A DNA stretch of 11,368 nt, taken from positions 1 to 11,368 of the forward strand of contig JAFWRL010000185.1 in NCBI GenBank assembly GCA_017520105.1, given 5' to 3'. This DNA is from Fibrobacter sp. (GTDB lineage: Bacteria; Fibrobacterota; Fibrobacteria; Fibrobacterales; Fibrobacteraceae). Within the stretch, counting starts at the first letter, position 1. Each line of letters starts with the position of its first letter. Under the pieces are notes generated by a model, which saw only the letters and a program-made list of their open reading frames with translations, was not told the DNA's origin and did not search any database. Shown in pieces: positions 1 through 7,842 of this stretch. A program made the position numbers and the translations under genes.

Positions 1-1
1 G

Positions 2-913
2 GACCGTATTAGCATTTTGGAACTTTCGAGTTTCCAGCTAATGACTTTGTCCGTATCGCCAGATGTGGGCGTTGTTTTGCGCGTTTCGACGGAACATTTG
101 GACTGGCACAAGAGCGTTGAAGAATACCGCGATGCAAAGGCCAACCTTGTGCGCTGGCAAAAGCGCGAAGGCACGTGCGTTTATCTGAAAGACGCCGAAC
201 CGACAGCAAAGATTGCCGCCGAAAGTCCGGCTAAGACAAAGTACGCCATTAGTTTGGCCGACGGCGCTAGCGCTGGCAACGGCGATGCCGTGATTGATGG
301 GGCAACGCTTACGATTGGCGGCAACACGCTATACCTCGCCGACTGCAAAGTGCGCGGCATTTACCAGCTCGAAAACATGGCGGCAGCAACGCTCGCCTGC
401 AAAGCTCTCGGCATTGGAGTTGCCGAAGCGTTCGAAGCGCTCAAGAGTTACGAAACTCTCCCCTTCCGCATGGAATTCAAGGGCGAAAAGAACGGCATCG
501 AATTTTACAACGACAGCTACGCCACCCGGCCCGACGCGACGATTGCAGCAACCGCAAGCATGAAACGCCCGTTCGCCTTGATTCTCGGCGGCTCCGAAAA
601 GAACGCCGACTTCACGGAATTGTCTAAAATTCTTGTGGAACAGCGCCCGAACTTGAAGCGTGTTGCGCTTATCGGCGCCACCGCCGAACGCATGCTAGAA
701 TCCCTGAAGCAGGCTGGACTCGCAACCGCAGGCAGCGACGGCAAGGGCATTCCGGCAAACATCTTCCCCACGCTCGAAGAAGCTTTTGCCGACAGTTTGA
801 ACATTGGCGAAGGCGGAACGGTCATCATGAGCCCAGCATGCGCCAGTTTCGGTTTGTTCAAAAACTACAAAGTCCGTGGACAGGTGTTTGACAAATTAGT
901 TGCTGAAGTGTAG
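2..913 (+). CDS. murD: murD, UDP-N-acetylmuramoylalanine--D-glutamate ligase, 5'-truncated by the window edge
   Basis: This cytoplasmic ATP-dependent ligase adds D-glutamate to UDP-MurNAc-L-Ala in peptidoglycan synthesis. About 303 codons are visible and the frame is open to the window edge; codons before 17 read D-R-I-S-I-L, so the true start is upstream. Seen in order: ELSSFQL near 20-40 (the end of the ATP-domain ELSSFQL motif); STEHLDWHKSVEEYRDAK (central domain, with the metal/ATP-region His); YQLENMAAA (the family's HN-x-x-N-x-x-AA region); NDSYATRPDAT near 509-541 (the family's NDSKATN motif); LILGGSEKNADF; and the C-terminal SPACASFGLFKNYKVRG hallmark of MurD. The N-terminal UDP-binding fold and the GTNGKT P-loop lie outside the window. 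The motif Lys is Tyr here, a variant I believe also occurs in other MurD lineages. No intrinsic terminator with a T-run follows; the next gene is a tRNA. Confidence 0.95.
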   Translation, partial: DRISILELSSFQLMTLSVSPDVGVVLRVSTEHLDWHKSVEEYRDAKANLVRWQKREGTCVYLKDAEPTAKIAAESPAKTKYAISLADGASAGNGDAVIDGATLTIGGNTLYLADCKVRGIYQLENMAAATLACKALGIGVAEAFEALKSYETLPFRMEFKGEKNGIEFYNDSYATRPDATIAATASMKRPFALILGGSEKNADFTELSKILVEQRPNLKRVALIGATAERMLESLKQAGLATAGSDGKGIPANIFPTLEEAFADSLNIGEGGTVIMSPACASFGLFKNYKVRGQVFDKLVAEV

Positions 914-926
914 GAATAGGAGATTC

Positions 927-966
927 CCACCTAAAGGTGGCCATGTACACTAAAGAGCAAAGCTCT
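927..966 (+). other. Two small hairpins downstream of murD
   Basis: CCACC-TAAA-GGTGG (927-940) and AGAGC-AAA-GCTCT (954-966) could both fold in the murD transcript. Neither is followed by a T-run, so they are not canonical intrinsic terminators. They may protect or process the 3' end of the mRNA. No open reading frame with gene-like features lies in 914-1105. Confidence 0.35.
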
Positions 967-968
967 AA

Positions 969-1000
969 GTGCTGTCCGCCCGCTCGGAGGCGGGAATGAC
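969..1000 (-). repeat. Dispersed palindromic repeat, copy A
   Basis: On the minus strand this starts GTCATTCCCGCC and can fold through GGCGG/CCGCC arms (976-980 with 989-993). It belongs with four other GTCAYYC elements in this window (2631-2658, 5671-5689, 6003-6041 and 10648-10682), all in the same orientation. Intergenic GTCATTCCCGCC palindromes of this style are, from general knowledge, common dispersed repeats in many bacterial genomes. Confidence 0.6.
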
Positions 1001-1052
1001 ATTCATCCACATGTGCTACACATAAAAAGCAAAAAAAATGCGAACACCCCCC

Positions 1053-1081
1053 TTTACAAGATCAAACATTTAAACTAAATT
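1053..1081 (+). promoter_or_regulatory. Candidate promoter of the first tRNA-Leu
   Basis: TTTACA (1053-1058), a 17-nt spacer and TAAATT (1076-1081) predict transcription from about 1088, exactly where sequence shared with the second tRNA unit begins. An alternative -10, TAAACT at 1071-1076, aligns with TATACT of the second copy but lacks a well-placed -35. Confidence 0.45.
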
Positions 1082-1105
1082 TGTTGCCGTTCCGCTAAGG
1101 ACTAC

Positions 1106-1189
1106 GCGGTCGTGGTGGAATTGGTAGACACGCTAGCTTGAGGTGCTAGTGGGAGCGATCTCATGACAGTTCAAGTCTGTCCGACCGCA
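1106..1189 (+). tRNA. tRNA-Leu (anticodon GAG), copy 1
   Basis: An 84-nt class II tRNA. The acceptor stem GCGGTCG/CGACCGC (1106-1112 with 1182-1188) has discriminator A1189. The anticodon stem CTAGC/GCTAG encloses loop TTGAGGT with anticodon GAG at 1140-1142, reading CUC and CUU. A long variable arm occupies about 1150-1164. The T arm is GACAG/CTGTC with loop TTCAAGT (1165-1181). CCA is not encoded, so the 3' end must be completed enzymatically. The discriminator and long variable arm both fit leucine identity. Confidence 0.97.
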
Positions 1190-1190
1190 G

Positions 1191-1220
1191 AAAAAGACTC
1201 GGTGAAAGCCGGGTCTTTTT
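1191..1220 (+). terminator. Intrinsic terminator of the first tRNA-Leu
   Basis: The stem AGACTCGG(T) pairs with (G)CCGGGTCT around a GAAA tetraloop, flanked by an A-run and followed by TTTTT. Two G-U pairs are needed. The terminator of the second copy has the same geometry with compensating changes. Confidence 0.9.
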
Positions 1221-1277
1221 GTACATACTGTAAAAAACGCATTTATTTTCCTATTAGCGTTCCCAAAATCGAAATTT

Positions 1278-1283
1278 TATACT
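1278..1283 (+). promoter_or_regulatory. Candidate -10 box of the second tRNA-Leu
   Basis: TATACT matches the -10 consensus at 5 of 6 positions and places the transcription start near 1290, just before the leader shared with copy 1. A convincing -35 is not visible; TTAGCG at 1254-1259 is weak. The second tRNA therefore probably has its own promoter, consistent with the terminator that closes the first unit. Confidence 0.45.
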
Positions 1284-1293
1284 ATCTTTGAAT

Positions 1294-2619
<1,326 letters not shown>

Positions 2620-2630
2620 GTTCTGTGTAA

Positions 2631-2658
2631 GGTGATCCCGGCACAAGGCCGGGATGAC
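2631..2658 (-). repeat. Dispersed palindromic repeat, copy B
   Basis: The minus strand reads GTCATCCCGGC..., with perfect 8-bp arms ATCCCGGC (2635-2642) and GCCGGGAT (2648-2655) around ACAAG. It lies just before the shared tgt/GH5 terminator, has no T-run of its own, and belongs to the GTCAYYC family described at 969-1000. Confidence 0.65.
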
Positions 2659-2692
2659 AAAAACACCCCGGACATTCGTCCGGGGCATTTTT
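2659..2692. terminator. Bidirectional intrinsic terminator between tgt and GH5
   Basis: A perfect 8-bp stem CCCCGGAC/GTCCGGGG (2666-2673 with 2678-2685) with an ATTC loop has an A-run on its left and a T-run on its right. It can therefore stop tgt on the plus strand and the GH5 gene on the minus strand. Confidence 0.92.
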
Positions 2693-2735
2693 GATGGTTA
2701 CTTAAGCGTTCCCGACATAAGGAACGCATCAGTCT

Positions 2736-5447
2736 TTACTTGATGGAAATGCGAGCAGTCTTGCTTGCACCATTCATCATAACACGCACGACATAGTTAC
2801 CCGTGCTCACGTTCTTGAGAGAGAACTGGTGTGCACCGGCAGTCACATTTTCGTTGAAGCTTTCAACAACGTGGCCCATCATGTCGAACACCTGGACAGA
2901 TGCCTTGCCTGCCTTGACAAAGTTCGCGCTGAGCATCTTGCCCTTGAATCCAAGCTTCAAGCCACTTGCTGCACGGGCAATCGTCTTGATGCCAATCGTG
3001 CCGCTGACGCACTTGAGGTCATCCACATAGAGGTACTTGATTTCGGGCTGTTCGTCAAAGCCTTCGTAGCCAACGACTTCCCAAGCCATCTTCTTGATAG
3101 CGGCATGGTTCAATTCCTTCGGGTCTTGCGTCCAGACCGGCTGTTCGAGCTTTTCCCAAGGAATCACGACTGTAGTCCATTCCGGAGAGTCCTTAGAAAG
3201 GAGTTCATGGTAAGCATAGTCTGTCACCTGACCGTCCTGAATCTTGAACTTGTGAGAAGCGCCCTTGTAACGGTAGCTGAGACCAGTGCACTTGCTCAAG
3301 TCAGTTCCCTTGGAAGTATCGGCATCCATATTGAGGCCAAGAGCCACAAACGGAGCGTATGCGTATTCGCCCTGATTCCAGACGATATCGTTAATGGCGA
3401 CGAATCCCTTGGTACCATTGGTTGCGTCCTTCGAACCCGGGAACACAACGACATAGCCGCCAAGCGTATTATCATATTCGTTCGAAATCGTAGAAAGACC
3501 CTTCGAGTCCTTGTCGGTGTAAGCGTACCATGTACCAGTCGTGTTGGCCACTTCGTCGAGGTCTTCGATATCGTCGATAATCATGAGATCCGTAACCGGA
3601 ACGACCTCAACAGAAGAAGAAGACTTCGGAGTCGTAGCGGAGCTAGACTTTGCCGTTGCAGAACTGGACTTCGGCGTTGTTGCGGAAGAAGAGGTCGGAG
3701 CCGGACCAGCACCTTCGCTGATAGCGGTGATGGAGACGCCGTTGCAGCGGACATCGTCAACATAGAGATAGTTGTACTTGGGCTGGTTCTTGCTATCCGG
3801 AACGTCGAGAGCACCCTTGACTTCCCAAGCAAAACGCTGCACCTTGTTCATGCCCTTTTCACCAAGGCTGAAGTGCTTGTCGTCATCACCCCAGCTTTCC
3901 TGAGTGAACTGGTCCCAAGTGAGTTCCACTTCCTTCCATTCCTCGGAACCGTCCTTGTTCACGTGATGGAAGTTCCAGTTCGTGACGAGAGAAGTTTCAA
4001 CACGGAAGTTGTGGCTAGCACCTTTGAACTTATAGCTGATGGACTTGCAAGCAGAGAGGTCAATTTCGGTCGTATCACGCTTGAGGTTGAGACCAATAGC
4101 CACATACGGAGCATACTTGTAAGCACCCTTGGCAAGTTTGATGTCTTCGATACCCACCATGTACTTAGAGGTGTTCTTGTCACCCTTCTTCGGCATCAAC
4201 ACATCGTAAACCTGCTTGCCGAAATCGTTTTCCCATTTCTTGTTAGAGATAGAGGTTTCGCCCTTGCCGTCCGTATCGTCGTCGGAATCAGCAAATGCAG
4301 ACCACCATCCACCAGAGTAGGCAAAGCGGTCGCCGTCTTCCATGTCATCGATAATGTCCGTCTTTGTGCCATTAGCAACGCCAGTAGAGAAGCCGCTGTT
4401 AGAAGAAGCGTTACCATTCTGGAGTCCGCAGTCCTTATAACCGCTCGTTCCGTTCATCCAGCCCTTGACCATGTTGCCGGAATTCGTGAAGGTAAGTCCG
4501 TTGTCAATAGCGAGGTTCTGGAATGCAGCGGACTGTTCCTTGATAGCAGAAGCAGACCAGTTAGCCCAAGAAACCTTGTTCTGGTTCATCCAGTTAATCC
4601 ATGCCTCGCTTGCGCCCTGGTTCGGAGAGCCGTTACCGTCGGCACTGACCGTACCCCATTCTGTAGCGAACACGGGAACGCCTTTAGACATAGCCTGAGC
4701 GGCACGGTCATTGTAACCGCCGTTACCCGTCTGGTGCGTTGCGGCATAGAAATGGAGGGTGCAACCGTAGTTTTTATCGTTAATGCCAGCCTGAGCGCAC
4801 TGTTCCGGATGGCTGGACCATTCCGGGCTACCCACGAGCACGAGGTTGTCGGAATGCTTACGAATAGCGGCAATCACGGAGTTCGCGTGAGAAGCAACCG
4901 TACCCATATCGGCACCGACCGGTTCGTTCCACACTTCGAAAATCACGTTGTTGTAGGAGCCGTATTCCTTAGCGGCATATTCGAAGAACTTGACAGCTTC
5001 AGAAGTATTGCCGTTTGCACTTTCAATGTGCCAGTCGATAATCACGTAAATGTCGTTTTCGATAGCGGCATTGACCACGTTCTTGAGGTAACCCTTCTGC
5101 AAGGTTTCACCCTGCGCGCTGCTCAAGTAGCCACGCCCCTGGTCCTGGAATTTTTCCTGAGTTACACCCATTGCAAAGCGAATGACTTCAATGTTCATCT
5201 GCTTCACCATGGCGTTCACAGCCTTTTCGGAATAGAAAACGGTAGAGCTATCAGCACCCGAACTCCAGAAGAGGCTCATGCCCTTGACCTGAACCGCCTG
5301 GTTTGCGTACTGCGGGCAAGAACCGGAAAGCTTGCCGCCGTTTGCCTTAAGTTCACCGTACGTGCTAACAGGGCCGAGGCGGCTAGCACTCACCGCCATA
5401 GCAGAAGTTACGGCGGCGCACATTAGAAATGCGAAGACTTTTTTCAT
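2736..5447 (-). CDS. Secreted GH5 endoglucanase (subfamily 2-like) with two CBM-like domains and a C-terminal sorting-like domain
   Basis: A 903-residue retaining beta-1,4-glucanase, probably acting on cellulose or mixed-linkage glucan outside the cell. The start ATG at 5447 has AAAGGA (5453-5458) in front and begins a signal peptide, MKKVFAFLMCAAVTSAMA; the open frame extends 33 codons further upstream without signal character. The GH5 domain spans about 45-340: Arg90, DWH (His140), VWNEP (acid/base Glu175), HFY (His232, Tyr234), TEWGTVSADGNG (nucleophile Glu263) and WANWS. Two related beta-sandwich domains follow (about 363-572 and 619-815), each with IIDD-x-ED, GLN, SY-x-(F/Y)-KGASH and YVDD plus two matched cysteines (467/568 and 720/813). 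They look like CBM11/CIA30-type modules, but the family assignment is tentative. An SSSATTPK linker (585-612) separates them. Residues 816-903 end GNYVVRV...SIK, like a type IX sorting domain. The terminator is shared with tgt. Confidence 0.93.
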   Translation of the reverse strand: MKKVFAFLMCAAVTSAMAVSASRLGPVSTYGELKANGGKLSGSCPQYANQAVQVKGMSLFWSSGADSSTVFYSEKAVNAMVKQMNIEVIRFAMGVTQEKFQDQGRGYLSSAQGETLQKGYLKNVVNAAIENDIYVIIDWHIESANGNTSEAVKFFEYAAKEYGSYNNVIFEVWNEPVGADMGTVASHANSVIAAIRKHSDNLVLVGSPEWSSHPEQCAQAGINDKNYGCTLHFYAATHQTGNGGYNDRAAQAMSKGVPVFATEWGTVSADGNGSPNQGASEAWINWMNQNKVSWANWSASAIKEQSAAFQNLAIDNGLTFTNSGNMVKGWMNGTSGYKDCGLQNGNASSNSGFSTGVANGTKTDIIDDMEDGDRFAYSGGWWSAFADSDDDTDGKGETSISNKKWENDFGKQVYDVLMPKKGDKNTSKYMVGIEDIKLAKGAYKYAPYVAIGLNLKRDTTEIDLSACKSISYKFKGASHNFRVETSLVTNWNFHHVNKDGSEEWKEVELTWDQFTQESWGDDDKHFSLGEKGMNKVQRFAWEVKGALDVPDSKNQPKYNYLYVDDVRCNGVSITAISEGAGPAPTSSSATTPKSSSATAKSSSATTPKSSSSVEVVPVTDLMIIDDIEDLDEVANTTGTWYAYTDKDSKGLSTISNEYDNTLGGYVVVFPGSKDATNGTKGFVAINDIVWNQGEYAYAPFVALGLNMDADTSKGTDLSKCTGLSYRYKGASHKFKIQDGQVTDYAYHELLSKDSPEWTTVVIPWEKLEQPVWTQDPKELNHAAIKKMAWEVVGYEGFDEQPEIKYLYVDDLKCVSGTIGIKTIARAASGLKLGFKGKMLSANFVKAGKASVQVFDMMGHVVESFNENVTAGAHQFSLKNVSTGNYVVRVMMNGASKTARISIK
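3003..3593 (-). other. Second CBM-like domain of GH5
   Basis: Residues about 619-815. It repeats the layout of the first domain: IIDDIED near the start, APFVALGLN, SYRYKGASH and YLYVDDLKC. Its Cys720 and Cys813 occupy the same places as Cys467 and Cys568 of the first copy, suggesting a conserved disulfide. It arose by internal duplication, now considerably diverged. Confidence 0.75.
3612..3695 (-). repeat. Ser/Thr/Pro linker repeats in GH5
   Basis: The protein reads about three times SSSAT(T)PK between the two CBM-like domains. The codons differ between units, so the repeat is old or maintained at protein level. Such linkers act as flexible, protease-resistant spacers in cellulases. Confidence 0.8.
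3732..4361 (-). other. First CBM-like domain of GH5
   Basis: Residues about 363-572, starting IIDDMEDGDRFAYSGGWW and ending YLYVDDVRC. Aromatic residues near the start (WW and nearby Phe/Tyr) could contribute to glycan binding. It resembles the second domain at 3003-3593. Confidence 0.75.
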
Positions 5448-5574
5448 AAACATCCTTTTGGGTTCACCCAATCTCCGCAACCATATTAATCCCAAATGAA
5501 AAATAGAAAATATGCGGAAAAAGAGTTGTAATTTATTTGGATACATTGTTTGACGTCACAAAGAACCGCCCCAA

Positions 5575-5597
5575 CGTTTACAATCGTTTACAAATAT
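5575..5597 (-). promoter_or_regulatory. Twin direct repeat and shared motif upstream of GH5
   Basis: TTGTAAACG occurs twice on the minus strand (5593-5585 and 5583-5575), offset by 10 bp and so on the same face of the helix. The upstream copy extends to ATATTTGTAAACG, which matches ATATTTGTTAACG in front of PL1 at 12 of 13 positions. A regulator site is an inference. I could not place a confident GH5 promoter. Confidence 0.4.
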
Positions 5598-5632
5598 CGC
5601 GTAAGCCGCCCCCGTCTCCATACGCGGATCAT

Positions 5633-5663
5633 GACTACGTAAGGACTGAAGTCCTAAGTAGTC
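5633..5663. repeat. Long imperfect palindrome between PL1 and GH5
   Basis: GACTAC(GTA)AGGACT-GA-AGTCCT(AA)GTAGTC has two 6-bp arm pairs, with an internal bulge of three bases against two. It lies downstream of the PL1 stop with no T-run on either side, so it is not a standard terminator. It may stabilise the PL1 mRNA end, bind a dimeric protein, or be another dispersed element. Confidence 0.6.
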
Positions 5664-5670
5664 AAAGAGA

Positions 5671-5689
5671 ACCGGGTCCGGGGTGACAG
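5671..5689 (-). repeat. Dispersed repeat, copy C
   Basis: The minus strand reads (CT)GTCACCCCGGACCCGGT, a shorter GC-rich palindromic variant of the GTCAYYC family, lying just after the PL1 stop codon. Confidence 0.45.
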
Positions 5690-5699
5690 CGTGAATGGA

Positions 5700-7760
5700 T
5701 TAATTCTTTACGATTTTCACGGTGCTCGGGCCAAGCCCAGTCGTGAAGCGGACTATGTAGATTCCGGCGCGAAGAGCGGACAAATTGAGCATGTGGACAT
5801 CCCCCATTTTTTTGAGAACGGGCAATTCGATTTGACGGCCATTGATACCAAATATTTTCAATTTCGTCACACGTTCCGCGCTGAAAATCAAGTTTGACGA
5901 AGGGGAATCGTAATAGATATCCCTCATCGTTTTTGCAAAAGCGGCAAGTCCCTGTTCTTTTCCACTGGAAGAGGTGGGCTCAACGACCTTGGAACTAGAA
6001 CTGTTACTGGATCCTTCGCTCGATGAGCTCAGGATGACGTTGGTGGATGAGCTCAGGATGACGTTAGTGGATGAACTCAGGATGACGTTGGAGGATGAAG
6101 AATATTCCATCACCTCGCCCGTGCCGCCTTTGTAGGTCTTGAGCGCATCCTGAAGTTTCTTGTTCACGGAAGACGCTGTATCGTCGGCGGCATTATTAAA
6201 CGTCCACTTGAAATCGCCACCCTGCACGCGGCCAGCGTAAGCAATCACGTTATCGCGCGCAACTTTCGGGGAATCTGCGGTGTAGCTGTACATGACAGAC
6301 TTGTCGGTATCGAAGTTGTTATAGGCATTTGCGCCTGCATAGGACTTGACCGTCGCAGGGACTTTTGTGTCGCGGCTATCCACCACGTAAGCGTCAAAAT
6401 CGGCCTTTGTATCGATGTCACCCACGGCAGTTTCCTTGCCCTTAAGCATATACTTGCTCGCACCATACGGGATGAACGTATAGGTTCCCTCCATATAATT
6501 GTTGTAGGCCTTGATGGTTCCGCCGTCTTCGTCGCTGAACGTGCCGTAATTTTTCGGGTCACGCTTGGTGCCGCCGGCATAAACGTCCGTCCCTTGCATC
6601 GAGGCCATCATCGGGTATTTGCAGTTGCGGAAGTAGTTCGCTTCCATGAATACGGACGAACCGAGCGTGGAACCTGCGCCGTACTTGGCGTTGCCATCGT
6701 AGTAGTTGTTATAGACGTGGGCGCTGTAGAAACGAATACGCGGGTGGCGGGAGTCCGAATGGTCGTACCAGTTGTGGTGATACGTGATATAGAGCCCTTC
6801 AGTCGTACCCTCGGAAAGGCCCAAAAGGTTCGACTTGCCGTTATCCCAGAAATGGTTGTAACTGAACGTCACGTAGGTCGATTTTTTGCAATCCAGGGCG
6901 CCATCGCCTTTGGCTTGGTCCTTATCGCTACCGGCAAGACCGTAGAAAAAGTCGCAGTTGTGCACCCAGATGTACTTGTTGTCTTGCTGGAGACTGATGT
7001 TGTCGCCTTCGTCGGAACTGACGTTCATGACGCCGAGGTTCCTGATTTCGACATCTTGCGCGCCCTTGACGCGGATGCCCCAGCCATTCGCCGTTGCGTC
7101 GTTGCCGATGCCTTCGATTGTAAGCGACGGGCCTTCTTTTTTGCCCATATCCACGACAATATCGCCCTTGTCGTTTGCTTCGGGCGTGGTCACATTGCCA
7201 AGGATACGAATAGCGAGCGGACGCGTGTCATAGCCTTTTTTGTAGATGTTCAAGATGTTCTGAAGGCCGGTGCAAGATTCGACACCACCCTTGCTATCCT
7301 TGACTACATCGAGCTTGACCGTATTTTTGGTCGATTCCGAGATGTAAAGGATTACCGCATCCTTCTTGAGCGTTCCGTCGGTGTTGTACGCGCCGGGGAC
7401 GTGCCCATCACTAAACGCAAAACCGCTGCGGTCATGCGCCTTGACAGAAATCGACTTTGAAGTGGCCGCGGCCCCTTCCTTGCCGCCCTTGACCGAAACG
7501 ACCTTGAGCGTGTAATCCCCCGCCTTGAGGCCCACAGCATCGACGCGGAACTTGGAACCATATTTGCGGATGAGCGGAGCATCGACCTTGACGTCTTTCG
7601 CCCCAGCCCCCGAATAATAGACATTGTAGCTATCGGAACCGTCCGAAGCCCATTCAGCATAAGCAGATTCCAAGGAACCTGAAACATTTTGAAGAGAGAC
7701 CTGAGCGGCGGAGTAGGCAAAAAAGCCAGCACAGGCGAAAATTGAAACAACTCGTTTCAT
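5700..7760 (-). CDS. Secreted PL1 pectate lyase with an N-terminal Fn3-like domain and a C-terminal sorting-like domain
   Basis: A 686-residue lyase that cleaves polygalacturonate by calcium-assisted beta-elimination outside the cell. The ATG at 7760 is preceded by GGGA with suitable spacing and starts a signal peptide, MKRVVSIFACAGFFAYSAAQ. Residues 21-108 look like a fibronectin-III-type domain (YNVYYSG, YRVDAVGLKAGDYTLKV-like). The parallel beta-helix spans about 110-510: WVHNCDFFYG, GDGALDCKKSTYVTFSYNHF (probable calcium ligands Asp270, Asp286 and Asp290) and YHHNWYDHSDSRHPRIRF, in which Arg338 and Arg343 correspond to the catalytic and substrate-binding arginines of PL1 enzymes, then HVYNNYYDG. 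A Ser-rich linker (about 553-600) contains three SS(S/T)NVILS units. Residues about 603-686 end AGIYIVRF...KIVKN, like the GH5 tail. A promoter is visible upstream. No T-run terminator follows, so read-through towards GH5 is possible. Confidence 0.93.
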   Translation of the reverse strand: MKRVVSIFACAGFFAYSAAQVSLQNVSGSLESAYAEWASDGSDSYNVYYSGAGAKDVKVDAPLIRKYGSKFRVDAVGLKAGDYTLKVVSVKGGKEGAAATSKSISVKAHDRSGFAFSDGHVPGAYNTDGTLKKDAVILYISESTKNTVKLDVVKDSKGGVESCTGLQNILNIYKKGYDTRPLAIRILGNVTTPEANDKGDIVVDMGKKEGPSLTIEGIGNDATANGWGIRVKGAQDVEIRNLGVMNVSSDEGDNISLQQDNKYIWVHNCDFFYGLAGSDKDQAKGDGALDCKKSTYVTFSYNHFWDNGKSNLLGLSEGTTEGLYITYHHNWYDHSDSRHPRIRFYSAHVYNNYYDGNAKYGAGSTLGSSVFMEANYFRNCKYPMMASMQGTDVYAGGTKRDPKNYGTFSDEDGGTIKAYNNYMEGTYTFIPYGASKYMLKGKETAVGDIDTKADFDAYVVDSRDTKVPATVKSYAGANAYNNFDTDKSVMYSYTADSPKVARDNVIAYAGRVQGGDFKWTFNNAADDTASSVNKKLQDALKTYKGGTGEVMEYSSSSNVILSSSTNVILSSSTNVILSSSSEGSSNSSSSKVVEPTSSSGKEQGLAAFAKTMRDIYYDSPSSNLIFSAERVTKLKIFGINGRQIELPVLKKMGDVHMLNLSALRAGIYIVRFTTGLGPSTVKIVKN
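6003..6041 (-). repeat. Dispersed repeat, copy D, inside the PL1 linker
   Basis: Plus-strand GTTACTGGATCCTTCGCT (6003-6020) matches 10648-10665 at 17 of 18 bases, and CTCAGGATGACGTT (6028-6041) matches 10669-10682 at 13 of 14. The two blocks are separated by 7 nt here and 3 nt there. Order and orientation are the same, so the two share an origin. Confidence 0.8.
6025..6096 (-). repeat. Three 24-bp tandem repeats in the PL1 linker
   Basis: Units at 6025-6048, 6049-6072 and 6073-6096 differ by only a few bases and encode SSTNVILS, SSTNVILS and SSSNVILS. Each unit contains CTCAGGATGACGTT, the end block of the dispersed repeat, so they look like slippage expansion of that block. Confidence 0.92.
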
Positions 7761-7770
7761 AAAGCATCCC

Positions 7771-7818
7771 ATATTTGTTAAAGGGCCCAACAATTAGCCT
7801 CGCTCCGTTAACAAATAT
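7771..7818. promoter_or_regulatory. Perfect 11-bp inverted repeat across the PL1 -10 and leader
   Basis: ATATTTGTTAA (7771-7781) and TTAACAAATAT (7808-7818) flank a 26-nt spacer that contains GGGCCC. The right arm covers most of the predicted -10 box and the left arm sits just before the ribosome-binding region. This could be a repressor site, or a leader hairpin if transcription starts further upstream than predicted. Confidence 0.5.
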
Positions 7819-7842
7819 ATCGTAAATGGTAAATTTTTTCAA
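7814..7842 (-). promoter_or_regulatory. PL1 promoter
   Basis: On the minus strand, TTGAAA (7842-7837), an exact 17-nt spacer and TATATT (7819-7814) match sigma-70 consensus at 5 of 6 and 5 of 6 positions. The start would be near 7807, giving a leader of about 47 nt. Confidence 0.65.

Larger units (their letters stand above)
1088..1220 (+). repeat. Duplicated tRNA-Leu transcription unit, copy 1 (partner 1294-1426)
   Basis: The block consists of an 18-nt leader (CGTTCCGCTAAGGAC then TAC), the 84-nt tRNA and its terminator. The second copy lies 206 bp downstream: its leader differs at one base, its tRNA is identical, and its terminator differs at five positions. Similarity drops sharply upstream of the leader, so the conserved block is close to the transcribed unit. 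Confidence 0.85.

Noticed and set aside
2829..5426. An 865-codon open frame antisense to GH5, and a similar shorter one antisense to PL1 (6594-7460)
   Set aside because: The translations have no recognisable domains or signal peptide, while the opposite strand encodes complete enzymes with catalytic motifs. The long frame follows from codon bias in the GH5 gene.
5448..5546. A 33-residue upstream extension of GH5 starting at 5546
   Set aside because: The segment runs into the Shine-Dalgarno region and would bury the clear MKK signal peptide behind arginine-rich sequence. The ATG at 5447 has a properly spaced ribosome-binding site.
5551..5558. TGACGTCA palindrome upstream of GH5
   Set aside because: A single 8-bp palindrome with no second copy in the window; too short to claim as an operator.
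6025..6096. CRISPR-like regular repeats
   Set aside because: The 24-bp units are directly adjacent with no spacers, are in frame within PL1 and encode a linker.
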